This document shows, piece after piece, positions 1 through 6,171 of a DNA stretch of 6,912 bases (position 1 is its first letter; each line of letters opens with the position of its first letter). The DNA comes from Oscillospiraceae bacterium (lineage in GTDB: Bacteria; Bacillota; Clostridia; Oscillospirales; Acutalibacteraceae). Made by a program: the position numbers and the translations under genes. The notes beneath the pieces were generated by a model, which ran no database searches, was not told the origin of the DNA, and saw nothing but the letters and a program-made list of their open reading frames with translations. Where the stretch lies: positions 1,782 through 8,693 of the forward strand of contig DNXM01000002.1 of assembly GCA_003505905.1 (NCBI GenBank), given 5' to 3'.

Positions 1-2
1 GT

Positions 3-92
3 TTAAGGGACGGCGATGTTGTCGGCATGGGCGGTGTCATCTTTATTTTTAATGAACATTATAAAGTGAGAAACAACACGGAAAGGCGGTGA
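3..92 (+). CDS. FHA-domain protein, C-terminal end (partial)
   Basis: Only the last 29 codons of this gene are present. The frame that stays open from base 3 and stops with TGA at 90-92 reads LRDGDVVGMGGVIFIF followed by a short polar tail. The pattern L-x-[DN]-GD-x-[IV]-x-x-G-x-x-x-[FI]-x-F is the usual last two beta strands of a forkhead-associated (FHA) phosphothreonine-binding domain. This fits the neighbourhood, because FHA genes commonly stand directly upstream of a rodA-pbpA pair in Actinobacteria (fhaA/fhaB) and many Clostridia. Its stop overlaps the GTG/TTG start region of the next gene, so the two are probably translationally coupled. The inferred role is to bind phosphothreonine on a partner and connect wall synthesis to a Ser/Thr kinase. 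Whether the protein has more domains upstream cannot be seen. The identification rests on a short tail plus context. Confidence 0.7.
   Translation, partial: LRDGDVVGMGGVIFIFNEHYKVRNNTERR
82..92 (+). promoter_or_regulatory. Ribosome binding site deciding a TTG start
   Basis: AAAGGCGGTGA differs by one base from the full anti-Shine-Dalgarno complement AAAGGAGGTGA. Its GGCGG core (85-89) lies 8 bases before TTG at 98, which is normal spacing. The alternative GTG at 89 sits inside this element and would have no usable ribosome binding site of its own. Confidence 0.6.
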
Positions 93-97
93 GCTGC

Positions 98-1366
98 TTG
101 GCGGAAAAAGAACAACGAAAAACGCAAAAAAAAGAACAACCGTTTCATTGGCTTTATATGCTTTTGCTCGTTACGGCGATTCAGCTTATTTCGGGCATGG
201 CGGTGCTTTCGCAGATTGAAGAAGCGCAAACCGAGGTGCTTGGCGTGTTCGGCGGCTTTTTGACCGTGGAGTGGCTCTACTTTGTCCTGGCTCGCAACTT
301 TGCACAGCAACGCAACACCGAGCTGGAAATCATCGCCTTTTTGCTTTCGGGCTTCGGGCTTGTCACCGTGGCGAGCGTCTACCCGAACTATGCACTTAAA
401 CAGTTCATCGCCATTCTCATCGGCTTGATTGCGTTTGTGGCTTTGCTTGCCATTATGCGCAATGTCGAAGTCGTCAATGCGCTGCATTGGTTCGTTGCCG
501 TGGGCTGTGTCGGTTTGCTCGGGCTGAATTTGTTGCTTGCCAAGGTGGTCAACGGTGCGCTGAACTGGATAAATTTGGGCGGCGTGTCCATTCAGCCGTC
601 GGAGCTGGTCAAGGTCGGCTTCATTTTTGTCGGTGCGGCAACGCTGGAAAAATTGCAGTCCACCCGCAGCTTGACGACTTACTTGATTTTTTCACTCGGC
701 TGCGTCGGTGCGCTGTTTTTGATGCGTGACTTCGGTACGGCGCTGATTTTCTTTTGCACCTTCATGGTCATGGCATTCATGCGCTCGGGTGACATCAAAA
801 CCATCGGCTTAATCGGCGTCGGTGCCGTGCTGGGCGCAGGCTTGATTGTTTATTTTAAGCCCTATGTGGCAAAGCGCTTTCAGGCGTATCGCCATGTGTG
901 GGAGTACATGAACGAAAGCGGCTTTCAGCAGACCCGTGTGCTGATTTATTCGGCAAGCGGCGGCTTGTTCGGTTTGGGTGTCGGCAACGGAAAACTGCGC
1001 AAGGTGTTTGCCTCCACCACCGATTTAATTTTCGGCGTGATTTGCGAAGAATGGGGCATGATTGTTGCTTTCTGCGTGGTGCTCAGCTTTGCGTTTGTGG
1101 CGGTCTATGCGCTTCGCCTGGCTCGCCATGCACGCTCAACGGTCTATTCCATTGCGGCGGTCGCCGCAGCGGCAATGCTGTTGGTGCAGTTGAGCTTGAA
1201 TGTGTTCGGCGTAACGGATTTACTGCCGCTCACGGGTGTGACCCTGCCGTTCATCAGCCGCGGCGGAACGAGTATGATTTGTTCGTGGGCGCTGTTTGCT
1301 TTTATCAAAAGCGCCGACATCAAAACATACCCGAAGCTTGAAGTGCAAATGGAGGAAAAGCCATGA
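98..1366 (+). CDS. RodA/FtsW-family SEDS peptidoglycan glycosyltransferase
   Basis: A SEDS-family integral membrane protein of 422 residues, predicted to polymerise lipid II into glycan strands at the outer face of the membrane together with a class B PBP. About twelve hydrophobic segments are visible. Some five of them precede the conserved loop, so the N terminus seems longer than in compact RodA proteins and resembles the actinobacterial/clostridial type. Family signatures are NWINLGGVSIQPSELVK (156-172), RDFGTAL (210-216), SASGGLFGLGVGNG (285-298), TTDLIFGVICEEWG (307-320) and LPLTGVTLPFISRGGTS (376-392). D309 matches the catalytic aspartate of the extracellular loop. The usual SYGGSS is SRGGTS here. 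TTG at 98 is chosen for its ribosome binding site; an in-frame GTG at 89, overlapping the upstream stop as GTGA, would add three residues. It overlaps the PBP gene by ATGA, which supports a cognate pair. RodA versus FtsW cannot be settled from this sequence alone; context favours an elongation or sporulation RodA-like role. Confidence 0.93.
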   Translation: MAEKEQRKTQKKEQPFHWLYMLLLVTAIQLISGMAVLSQIEEAQTEVLGVFGGFLTVEWLYFVLARNFAQQRNTELEIIAFLLSGFGLVTVASVYPNYALKQFIAILIGLIAFVALLAIMRNVEVVNALHWFVAVGCVGLLGLNLLLAKVVNGALNWINLGGVSIQPSELVKVGFIFVGAATLEKLQSTRSLTTYLIFSLGCVGALFLMRDFGTALIFFCTFMVMAFMRSGDIKTIGLIGVGAVLGAGLIVYFKPYVAKRFQAYRHVWEYMNESGFQQTRVLIYSASGGLFGLGVGNGKLRKVFASTTDLIFGVICEEWGMIVAFCVVLSFAFVAVYALRLARHARSTVYSIAAVAAAAMLLVQLSLNVFGVTDLLPLTGVTLPFISRGGTSMICSWALFAFIKSADIKTYPKLEVQMEEKP

Positions 1367-2715
1367 ACACATTGACAAAACGGGCTTATGTTTTGCTCGG
1401 TATCATTGCGGCGTTTTCGGTCGGCTTGATTTTGCTGGCGGTCAGCTTTTTTCTGCACGGCGGAACATGGGCGACCTCCCGCGCCAACGGTCACCTCTAT
1501 TCGGGCGGTCAAATTACCAACGCAGGTAAAATTTTAGACCGAAACGGCGTTGTGTTAGCCGAAAGTGTCGACGGAAAGCGCAAATATAATTCCGGCGAAA
1601 CCATTCGCAAAGCCACGCTTCATGCGGTCGGTGACCCGTATGGTTACATAGCGTGCGGCGCACACACTCTTTGCCGGGATAAGCTGACGGGTTACAGCCG
1701 AATTGAGGGCATTTACCGCTTGGTGAATGACGGCGAAGGGTCGGATGTGACGCTGACGATTGATGCGAATTTGAACGCAACCGCTTATAAAGCGCTGAAC
1801 GGACGAAAGGGCACGGTCGGCGTTTACAATTACAAAACAGGGGAGCTTGTCTGCATGGTGTCCACCCCGACCTATGACCCGTTGAATAAGCCGGCGGACA
1901 TTGAAACGAACAGCAAATATGAGGGCGCTTACATGAACCGCCTTCTCACGGGCTTGTTTACGCCCGGTTCGACCTTCAAGCTTGTCACCTCGGCGTGTGC
2001 GATTGAAAACATTCCCGACATTTTCACACGGGAGTTCAAATGTGACGGAGCGTATACCACCGCAACGGGCGGAAAGGTTATCTGCAACAACAAGCACGGC
2101 ACGCTCGGCTTCGGCAAGGCACTGACCAAATCCTGCAACTCGACCTTCGCCGCCATTGGTGTGGAGTTGGGCAAGGAAAAGCTGACCGAAACCGTGAAAA
2201 GCATGGGGCTTTGCAACAGCTACGACATCAGCGGTTTCAAAACCGCAAAGGGTCGTTTTGATTTGTCCGAGGCGGTGGAAGTCGACTTGGGTTGGGCTGC
2301 CATCGGGCAGTATACCACGCTGATGAATCCGCTGAATATGATGATGCTCGCCGGTGCGGCCGCCAACGGCGGAAGCACACCGGTGCCCTACTTTGTTCAA
2401 AATCTGCTTTCGGGCACGGTCGGCAGTTTGAAAACAACCAACATTCTAAAGGAAGAAACCGCTTCCGCTTTGCGCACGATGATGCGGGACAATGTGCTGA
2501 ACAATTACGGCGACAAAAAATTCCCGAACATGAGCTTCGGCGGTAAGACCGGCACAGCACAGGTCGAGGGCGAAAAGTCGCACGCATGGTTTGTGGGTGC
2601 TTCGATGGATGAGAGCTTCCCCTATGCGATTGTGGTTACGGTGCAAAACGGCGGCGGCGGTTCGGATGTTGCGCTGCCGATTGCAAGCACGGTGATGAAA
2701 GCATTGAAAGGATAA
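1363..2715 (+). CDS. Class B penicillin-binding protein (PbpA-like DD-transpeptidase)
   Basis: A 450-residue, membrane-anchored D,D-transpeptidase that should crosslink peptidoglycan made by the SEDS protein encoded just upstream. One hydrophobic anchor (about 8-31) is followed by the short class B linker motif GKILDRNGVVLAES (55-68) and a transpeptidase domain from about residue 150 to the end. All three active-site motifs are present: STFK (catalytic S203, K206), SCN (S257-N259) and KTGTAQ (K395-T396-G397). There is no glycosyltransferase domain and no PASTA repeat, and the length is close to actinobacterial PbpA rather than the larger PBP2 or PBP3. Cysteines in CDGAY and VICNNKHG lie in the extracellular part and might pair. 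The ATG overlaps the previous stop as ATGA, with GGAGG (1351-1355) 7 bases upstream, so translation is well supported and coupled. Beta-lactam binding is expected from the family. The gene appears intact. Confidence 0.93.
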   Translation: MNTLTKRAYVLLGIIAAFSVGLILLAVSFFLHGGTWATSRANGHLYSGGQITNAGKILDRNGVVLAESVDGKRKYNSGETIRKATLHAVGDPYGYIACGAHTLCRDKLTGYSRIEGIYRLVNDGEGSDVTLTIDANLNATAYKALNGRKGTVGVYNYKTGELVCMVSTPTYDPLNKPADIETNSKYEGAYMNRLLTGLFTPGSTFKLVTSACAIENIPDIFTREFKCDGAYTTATGGKVICNNKHGTLGFGKALTKSCNSTFAAIGVELGKEKLTETVKSMGLCNSYDISGFKTAKGRFDLSEAVEVDLGWAAIGQYTTLMNPLNMMMLAGAAANGGSTPVPYFVQNLLSGTVGSLKTTNILKEETASALRTMMRDNVLNNYGDKKFPNMSFGGKTGTAQVEGEKSHAWFVGASMDESFPYAIVVTVQNGGGGSDVALPIASTVMKALKG

Positions 2716-2718
2716 ACC

Positions 2719-3354
2719 ATGGATAAAAAGAAAAAGCTTTTGCTGATTGCACTCGGCATTGTAATTGCGGCGCTTGCCGTGTTCGGCGTGCTGAAATACC
2801 GCAAAGCAACACCGCTGATTTGCCTGGACGCAGGGCACGGCGGAAGCGACACGGGTGCAATGACGGATGACCGCTTGGAAAAGGATGATAACCTGAAAAT
2901 GACTTTGGCGGTCGGAAAAATTCTGGAAGAAAAGGGCTATCGGGTGATTTACACCCGCAAGGACGATTCGACCGTTTCGCTCGAGGAACGCTATGAATTC
3001 AGCAACGAAAAGAAGGCAACGGTGTTCGTTTCGATTCACCGCAACAGTGCCGATGACACGGATGTTACGGGCATTGAGGCGTGGATTAAAAACACCTCGC
3101 CCGTGCCGGACCTCAGCCTTGCCAAAACCGTTTTGAAAAAGCTGGATGAGGTCGGCTTCGGCAAAAATCGTGGCGTGTCCGCAGGCTACCGGGGTGATAT
3201 CACCAAAAATTATGCCGTGAATGCGGGCACAAAGTGCAAAAGCTGCTTGCTGGAGCTTGGCTTTATGACCAACATCGGTGACAACAAATTGTTTGACCGA
3301 AACTTTGACGCCTATGCCGCCGCCATTGCCGACGGCATCATAGACTCGCTTTGA
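2719..3354 (+). CDS. Membrane-anchored N-acetylmuramoyl-L-alanine amidase (Amidase_3)
   Basis: A 211-residue zinc amidase predicted to cleave the bond between N-acetylmuramic acid and the L-alanine of the stem peptide. The N terminus has four lysines followed by one hydrophobic helix (about 7-25) with no lipobox or evident cleavage site, so it probably acts as an uncleaved anchor with the enzyme outside. The catalytic domain starts at about 32. LDAGHGGSDTGA gives zinc ligand H40, E54 is the likely second ligand, SIHRNSA gives H107, and LLELGFMTN carries the catalytic E179. All expected residues are present. No SH3, LysM or SPOR cell-wall-binding part is present, so localisation would depend on the anchor and on protein partners. 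The gene begins 3 bases after the PBP stop behind AAAGGA, which ties it to the wall-synthesis module. A CwlD-like sporulation amidase is an alternative reading, since CwlD is also a small anchored Amidase_3 enzyme. Confidence 0.92.
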   Translation: MDKKKKLLLIALGIVIAALAVFGVLKYRKATPLICLDAGHGGSDTGAMTDDRLEKDDNLKMTLAVGKILEEKGYRVIYTRKDDSTVSLEERYEFSNEKKATVFVSIHRNSADDTDVTGIEAWIKNTSPVPDLSLAKTVLKKLDEVGFGKNRGVSAGYRGDITKNYAVNAGTKCKSCLLELGFMTNIGDNKLFDRNFDAYAAAIADGIIDSL

Positions 3355-3357
3355 AAC

Positions 3358-3364
3358 AAGGAGG
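3358..3364 (+). promoter_or_regulatory. Ribosome binding site deciding the YdbS-like start
   Basis: AAGGAGG lies 7 bases before ATG at 3372. The upstream in-frame TTG at 3351 would put this element inside the coding region and has no ribosome binding site of its own, so the protein most likely begins at 3372. Confidence 0.75.
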
Positions 3365-3371
3365 TTTGCCG

Positions 3372-3842
3372 ATGGAATATAACAGACTGACAGCGAAGGC
3401 TTTGAAGCTTATGCGCATGACGGCGACATCGGAAGGTGTCGCTTTTGTCGGTTTAAGCTTAATTCCGATTTTGCTTTGCACGCAGGGTGTGACGGAATTT
3501 ATCTTGATTGCCGCGGCGGTGTTGCTTGCGCTTGGTTGGAGCGTTGCAATGCCGTTGCTTCGCCACCGCCGTTATCGCTACTTGATTACGGCAGACCGCA
3601 TGGAAATAATCGAGGGCGTGTTTTGGGTGAACCGCACGGTCGTACCCATTGCCTGCATTTATCAAATCAACCAAACCAAGGGACCGTTGGACAATCTGTT
3701 CGGGCTTGCCGAGGTTACGGTAATCACCGCAGGGTCACGGGCAACGATACGCTTTTTGGAGGAGAAACGGGCGAGCGAGCTGACCGAGCGGCTGAACGAG
3801 GCGGCGGCGCAAAAACGAAGCGGAGGAAACGGCGATGTTTGA
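3372..3842 (+). CDS. ydbS: Bacterial PH-domain (bPH2) membrane protein, YdbS-like
   Basis: A 156-residue protein with two hydrophobic segments (about 21-38 and 41-61) followed by a single bPH2 (DUF304) domain. The diagnostic stretch runs from EGVFW (81-85) through VVPIACIYQIN (90-100) and GPLDNLFGLAEVTVITAG (104-121). This matches the recurrent pattern of a G-hydrophobic strand, an I-x-x-[IV] strand, the L-x-x-[LF]-[FL]-G-L turn and a V-x-V-x-T-x-G strand. Length and order, directly before a roughly 480-residue protein with three such domains, match Bacillus YdbS followed by YdbT. In Bacillus this pair belongs to the SigW envelope-stress regulon and is reported to protect against a circular bacteriocin (amylocyclicin); the mechanism is not known to me. 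It follows the amidase gene after 17 bases and overlaps the next gene by 8 bases. The gene symbol rests on architecture and neighbour, not on measured similarity. Confidence 0.8.
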   Translation: MEYNRLTAKALKLMRMTATSEGVAFVGLSLIPILLCTQGVTEFILIAAAVLLALGWSVAMPLLRHRRYRYLITADRMEIIEGVFWVNRTVVPIACIYQINQTKGPLDNLFGLAEVTVITAGSRATIRFLEEKRASELTERLNEAAAQKRSGGNGDV

Positions 3843-5265
3843 GCAGGAACAGCGCAATCATTTTTCCGTTGTGTTGGAGCGTGTCGGCGGTTTGTTCGTT
3901 ATCCTGCTTTCGTTCGGGTGGTCGATGCTGTTCAATCAACGCTCGTTTTATCCGATTTACACAAAAGAATATTGGCAGGAGCTTGCTTGGCAAATGCAAC
4001 GGGGTGCAAACGGCTTTTCGGCGGTTCTTCCGCCTGCGGTGGTGCTTCTCGGGCTGATTACGGCGGCGGTTTCGATTTTTCGCTGGCGCAGAACCGTGTT
4101 CTGTCTGCAAGGCGATGCGCTGGTGGTCGAGCGGCGAACGCTGTTGAAAAAAAGCTCCCGCTTGCCGTTGAACACGATTGCCACGGTGAACCTGGAAGAA
4201 AACTTTTTTGAGCGACTGCTCGGCACGGCAAAAATCCGCTTGGATATTGATTCGTCCGTAACGGCGCAGTCAACGGATTTCACCTTTGTGCTGAAAGCCG
4301 ACAAGGCACGGGCGTTTCGGCAGGCTCTGCTCGAAAAAAGGGGGCAGACGGCGGCAGCCGCCGAAGAAGCGCAGTCGCTCCGGCAGGTGCTTGTGCAGGC
4401 AAGCCCTCGGCAGGCGGTGCGTCATGTGCTGTTGTGTCAGCCGATTGTGCCGCTTTTGCTGTCGGGGCTTTTGCTGTGGCTGACGGATTACACGGACGGC
4501 AATCGGTCGTTGGAGCGGTTTTTGCCGATTTTGTTTTTGGCGCTCGGCGGCTGGCTGGTGCGCATGGCTCTTCAAATGCTGTCGCTGTGGAGCTTCACCT
4601 TGGAAACCGATGAGCAACGCTTCTTTTTGTCCTCGGGGCTGATTGCGAAAAAAAGCTATTCGTTTGAAACCGACAAAATTAAGGCGGTGGCGGTGCGTCA
4701 GCCCTTGCTCAGCCGTTTTTTCGGGCTGTGTTACGCCGAGGTGTGCGTGGTCGGCATGGGGGACGACAAAAAAGAAACCTCGCAGATTTGCCTGCTGATG
4801 AAAAAAGAGCAGGTGCGTCAACTGCTTGTGCGCTGTGCGCCGAACTTTCTTTGCAAGGGGGATGCCGTGCGCGCGCATAAATGCGATTTTGCCATGACGC
4901 TGTTCGGCGGAATGCTTTTTGCGCTTCCGCTCGGCGCTTTGCTTGCCGTGAGTCGGTCGGTTTGGCTCGGGGCGGTGCTCGTGGGCATTGTGGTGCTCGG
5001 GTGTGCGGTCGGCAGTTGCACAAAGCGGTTTTGTGCGGATGAAAAAGGGCTTTGCATCACAAGAGGGGTGTGGAACAAAAGCACGGTCATGCTCCTGCTG
5101 AAGGATGTGCAGACGGCACAGTACCGCACGAATGCTTTGCTCAACCGCTTTCGGGTCGGTCGCATTCGGGTATCCGTGTTGGCAAGGCAGGGTATGTCGG
5201 TGCACACATCTGCCTATATAAATAAGGCTTTTTTCGAGCAGGTGGAGCGGTCAATCGTACCGTAA
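3835..5265 (+). CDS. ydbT: Triple PH-domain (bPH2) membrane protein, YdbT-like
   Basis: A 476-residue protein built from three similar units, each a pair of hydrophobic helices followed by a bPH2 domain. The helices are at about 17-33 and 62-83, 199-217 and 228-250, and 353-373 and 376-394. Each soluble unit repeats the same pattern: LLKKSSRLPLNTIATV and ERLLGTAKIRLDI (103-138), LIAKKSYSFETDKIKAV and SRFFGLCYAEVCVVG (269-307), and VWNKSTVMLLLKDVQTA and NRFRVGRIRVSVLA (412-450). The third has lost the usual [FL]-G-[LT] turn (FRVGR here), so it is the most diverged. Length and architecture match Bacillus YdbT (about 490 residues), and the small partner is encoded just upstream with an 8-base overlap. 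GGAGG at 3822-3826 lies 8 bases before the ATG. It likely works with YdbS in one membrane complex for envelope protection; what the domains bind is unknown. It ends the first gene cluster. Confidence 0.82.
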   Translation: MFEQEQRNHFSVVLERVGGLFVILLSFGWSMLFNQRSFYPIYTKEYWQELAWQMQRGANGFSAVLPPAVVLLGLITAAVSIFRWRRTVFCLQGDALVVERRTLLKKSSRLPLNTIATVNLEENFFERLLGTAKIRLDIDSSVTAQSTDFTFVLKADKARAFRQALLEKRGQTAAAAEEAQSLRQVLVQASPRQAVRHVLLCQPIVPLLLSGLLLWLTDYTDGNRSLERFLPILFLALGGWLVRMALQMLSLWSFTLETDEQRFFLSSGLIAKKSYSFETDKIKAVAVRQPLLSRFFGLCYAEVCVVGMGDDKKETSQICLLMKKEQVRQLLVRCAPNFLCKGDAVRAHKCDFAMTLFGGMLFALPLGALLAVSRSVWLGAVLVGIVVLGCAVGSCTKRFCADEKGLCITRGVWNKSTVMLLLKDVQTAQYRTNALLNRFRVGRIRVSVLARQGMSVHTSAYINKAFFEQVERSIVP

Positions 5266-5270
5266 TACGC

Positions 5271-5312
5271 TTTGTAACACTTTGTTAACAAATATATGGT
5301 AAAATATCAACG
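5271..5312 (+). promoter_or_regulatory. Probable promoter region for the glycosyltransferase genes
   Basis: This AT-rich stretch contrasts with the GC-richer genes and lies in the only sizeable gap. Several sigma-A-like pairings are possible and I cannot choose between them. TGGTAAAAT (5297-5305) is an extended -10 with 5 of 6 consensus bases but a poor -35. TTGTAA (5272-5277) with TATGGT (5295-5300) has 17-base spacing. TTGTTA (5282-5287) with TATCAA (5305-5310) also has 17-base spacing. AAAATAT occurs twice, at 5301-5307 and 5313-5319. No terminator hairpin is visible before it, so read-through from the upstream genes is also possible. Confidence 0.5.
5281..5292. promoter_or_regulatory. 12-base perfect palindrome, possible operator
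   Basis: TTTGTTAACAAA is its own reverse complement and sits within the candidate promoter. A partial copy, TTTGTAACA, lies exactly one helical turn upstream (5271-5279). That placement suits a dimeric repressor or activator, but AT-rich DNA makes such palindromes by chance too. No known regulator is assigned; it does not fit the longer Rex consensus. Confidence 0.35.
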
Positions 5313-5356
5313 AAAATATGCCTATCCGGCTGTTTTTATGCTCAAAATAAAGAAAG

Positions 5357-5361
5357 AGGAG
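5357..5361 (+). promoter_or_regulatory. Ribosome binding site for the first glycosyltransferase
   Basis: AGGAG lies 10 bases before GTG at 5372, 4 bases before TTG at 5366 and 19 bases before ATG at 5381. The GTG has the most usual distance. The ATG fits the family N terminus best but would be too far from this site. Confidence 0.5.
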
Positions 5362-5371
5362 CGTTTTGACG

Positions 5372-6088
5372 GTGCAGGCGATGAAAATTTCGGTACTTGT
5401 TGCCGCCTATAACGGCGAAAAATATATTTCTCAACAGCTTGAATCCATTTTGCCCCAGCTCGGGCCGAATGACGAACTGCTGATTTCCGATGACAGCCGA
5501 ACGCCCAAAACCCGGGAGGCGTGTGAGCCTTTTTTGCGGGACGGACGAGTGCGTTATTTTGAAGGTCCCCACGCAGGCGTGGACAAAAACAAGGAGTTTC
5601 TGCTTTCGCAATGCACCGGCGATGTGGCTTTTTTAGCCGACCAAGACGATGTTTGGATGCCGAACAAGGTCAAACGGGTGATGGCGGTTATCCGGAGCGG
5701 TGCGTGCTGTGTGCTTCATAACGCAAGGCTGACGGACGGCAATTTAAGCCCCATCGGGCAAACGCTTTTTGAAACCCGGGGTGTCGGCAAAGGAACGGTG
5801 CGAAACATTCTGCGCAACGGCTACACGGGTTGCTGTATGGCTTTGACGAGAGAAGCCTTTGAAGCGGCGATGCCGTTCCCCGAAAAAATACCCATGCACG
5901 ACCAGTGGCTCGGTCTTGTCAGCGAGCGAGTCGGTCGGGTGGAGCTGATTAGTGACCCGCTGATTCTTTGGCGGCGAAACGAAGGCAGTATGACCGGCGG
6001 AAAAACGGGACTGCTTCAAAAATTGATTTGGCGTGTCAACATGGTGCGTGCAATAGCGGCTTACCGTAAGCCGGGCGGCACAAAGTGA
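5372..6088 (+). CDS. Family 2 glycosyltransferase, rhamnosyltransferase-like
   Basis: A 238-residue (from GTG) GT-A fold glycosyltransferase that should transfer a sugar from a nucleotide-sugar to a growing surface polysaccharide at the inner face of the membrane. The first strand and nucleotide-binding loop are KISVLVAAYNGEKYISQQL (5-23), followed by LLISDD (36-41). LADQDDVW (89-95) contains the metal-binding D-x-D. MHDQWLG (175-181) is the acceptor-side motif typical of rhamnosyltransferase-like members, which share ADQDDVW with a later HDxW. After SDD the common G-S-T-D is replaced by S-R-T-P-K-T, a mild oddity. There is no clear transmembrane segment. Three starts are possible (TTG 5366, GTG 5372, ATG 5381), and GTG is chosen for spacing to AGGAG. 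The last bases overlap a GTG start of the next glycosyltransferase. Donor and acceptor cannot be read from the sequence. Confidence 0.85.
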   Translation: MQAMKISVLVAAYNGEKYISQQLESILPQLGPNDELLISDDSRTPKTREACEPFLRDGRVRYFEGPHAGVDKNKEFLLSQCTGDVAFLADQDDVWMPNKVKRVMAVIRSGACCVLHNARLTDGNLSPIGQTLFETRGVGKGTVRNILRNGYTGCCMALTREAFEAAMPFPEKIPMHDQWLGLVSERVGRVELISDPLILWRRNEGSMTGGKTGLLQKLIWRVNMVRAIAAYRKPGGTK

Positions 6089-6171
6089 AAGGAATGGTCA
6101 CCATTACGGACTGCAAAATTTCCGGGTGCATTGTCACCCAAACAATAAGGGCAGTATCGACGAAACGGTAA
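6085..6171 (+). pseudogene. N-terminal fragment of the second glycosyltransferase, out of frame
   Basis: GTG at 6085 overlaps the preceding stop as GTGA, with a GGGCGG element (6073-6078) 6 bases upstream. The same kind of coupled start and near-consensus site occurs at base 82. The frame reads 28 residues, among them KISGCIVT, which is the expected first beta strand of a GT2 enzyme. It then runs out of homology at about 6141 and stops with TAA at 6169-6171. The matching continuation, NNKGSIDETVKTLLEQT, begins at 6141 in the frame one base back. Joining the two would give a normal GT2 N terminus. This fragment is therefore best read as the displaced start of the next feature rather than a separate gene. 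Confidence 0.7.

Noticed and set aside
898..1341. Plus-strand open frame of 147 codons in another frame within the SEDS gene
   Set aside because: Basic and cysteine-rich shadow translation overlapping the conserved SEDS motifs, with no credible start signal.
1555..2400. Minus-strand open frame of 281 codons opposite the PBP gene
   Set aside because: The opposite strand encodes a PBP with all three catalytic motifs. The antisense product shows no recognisable motif and lies wholly within that gene.
3476..4057. Plus-strand open frame of 193 codons spanning the YdbS/YdbT junction
   Set aside because: It overlaps both supported genes in a different frame, has no ribosome binding site and shows a low-complexity composition.
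4270..5205. Long open frame of 311 codons on the minus strand, antisense to the YdbT-like gene
   Set aside because: Its translation is rich in H, Q, R and P with no domain or ribosome binding site. It is the antisense shadow of a well-supported membrane protein gene in GC-rich codon usage.
5272..5291. Rex-type operator (TTGTTAA-N4-TTAACAA)
   Set aside because: TTAACAA is present at 5285-5291, but the required TTGTTAA does not occur at the right distance upstream.
5266..5345. Possible rho-independent terminator after the YdbT-like gene
   Set aside because: The TTTTT at 5333-5337 is preceded by CCTATCCGGC, which has no matching partner to form a stem. The palindrome at 5281-5292 has no loop and no following T-run.
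6137..6143. Programmed -1 frameshift at the heptamer CCCAAAC
   Set aside because: The heptamer is in phase with the downstream frame, not with the incoming frame, so tandem slippage would not carry ribosomes from the N-terminal piece into the rest of the enzyme.
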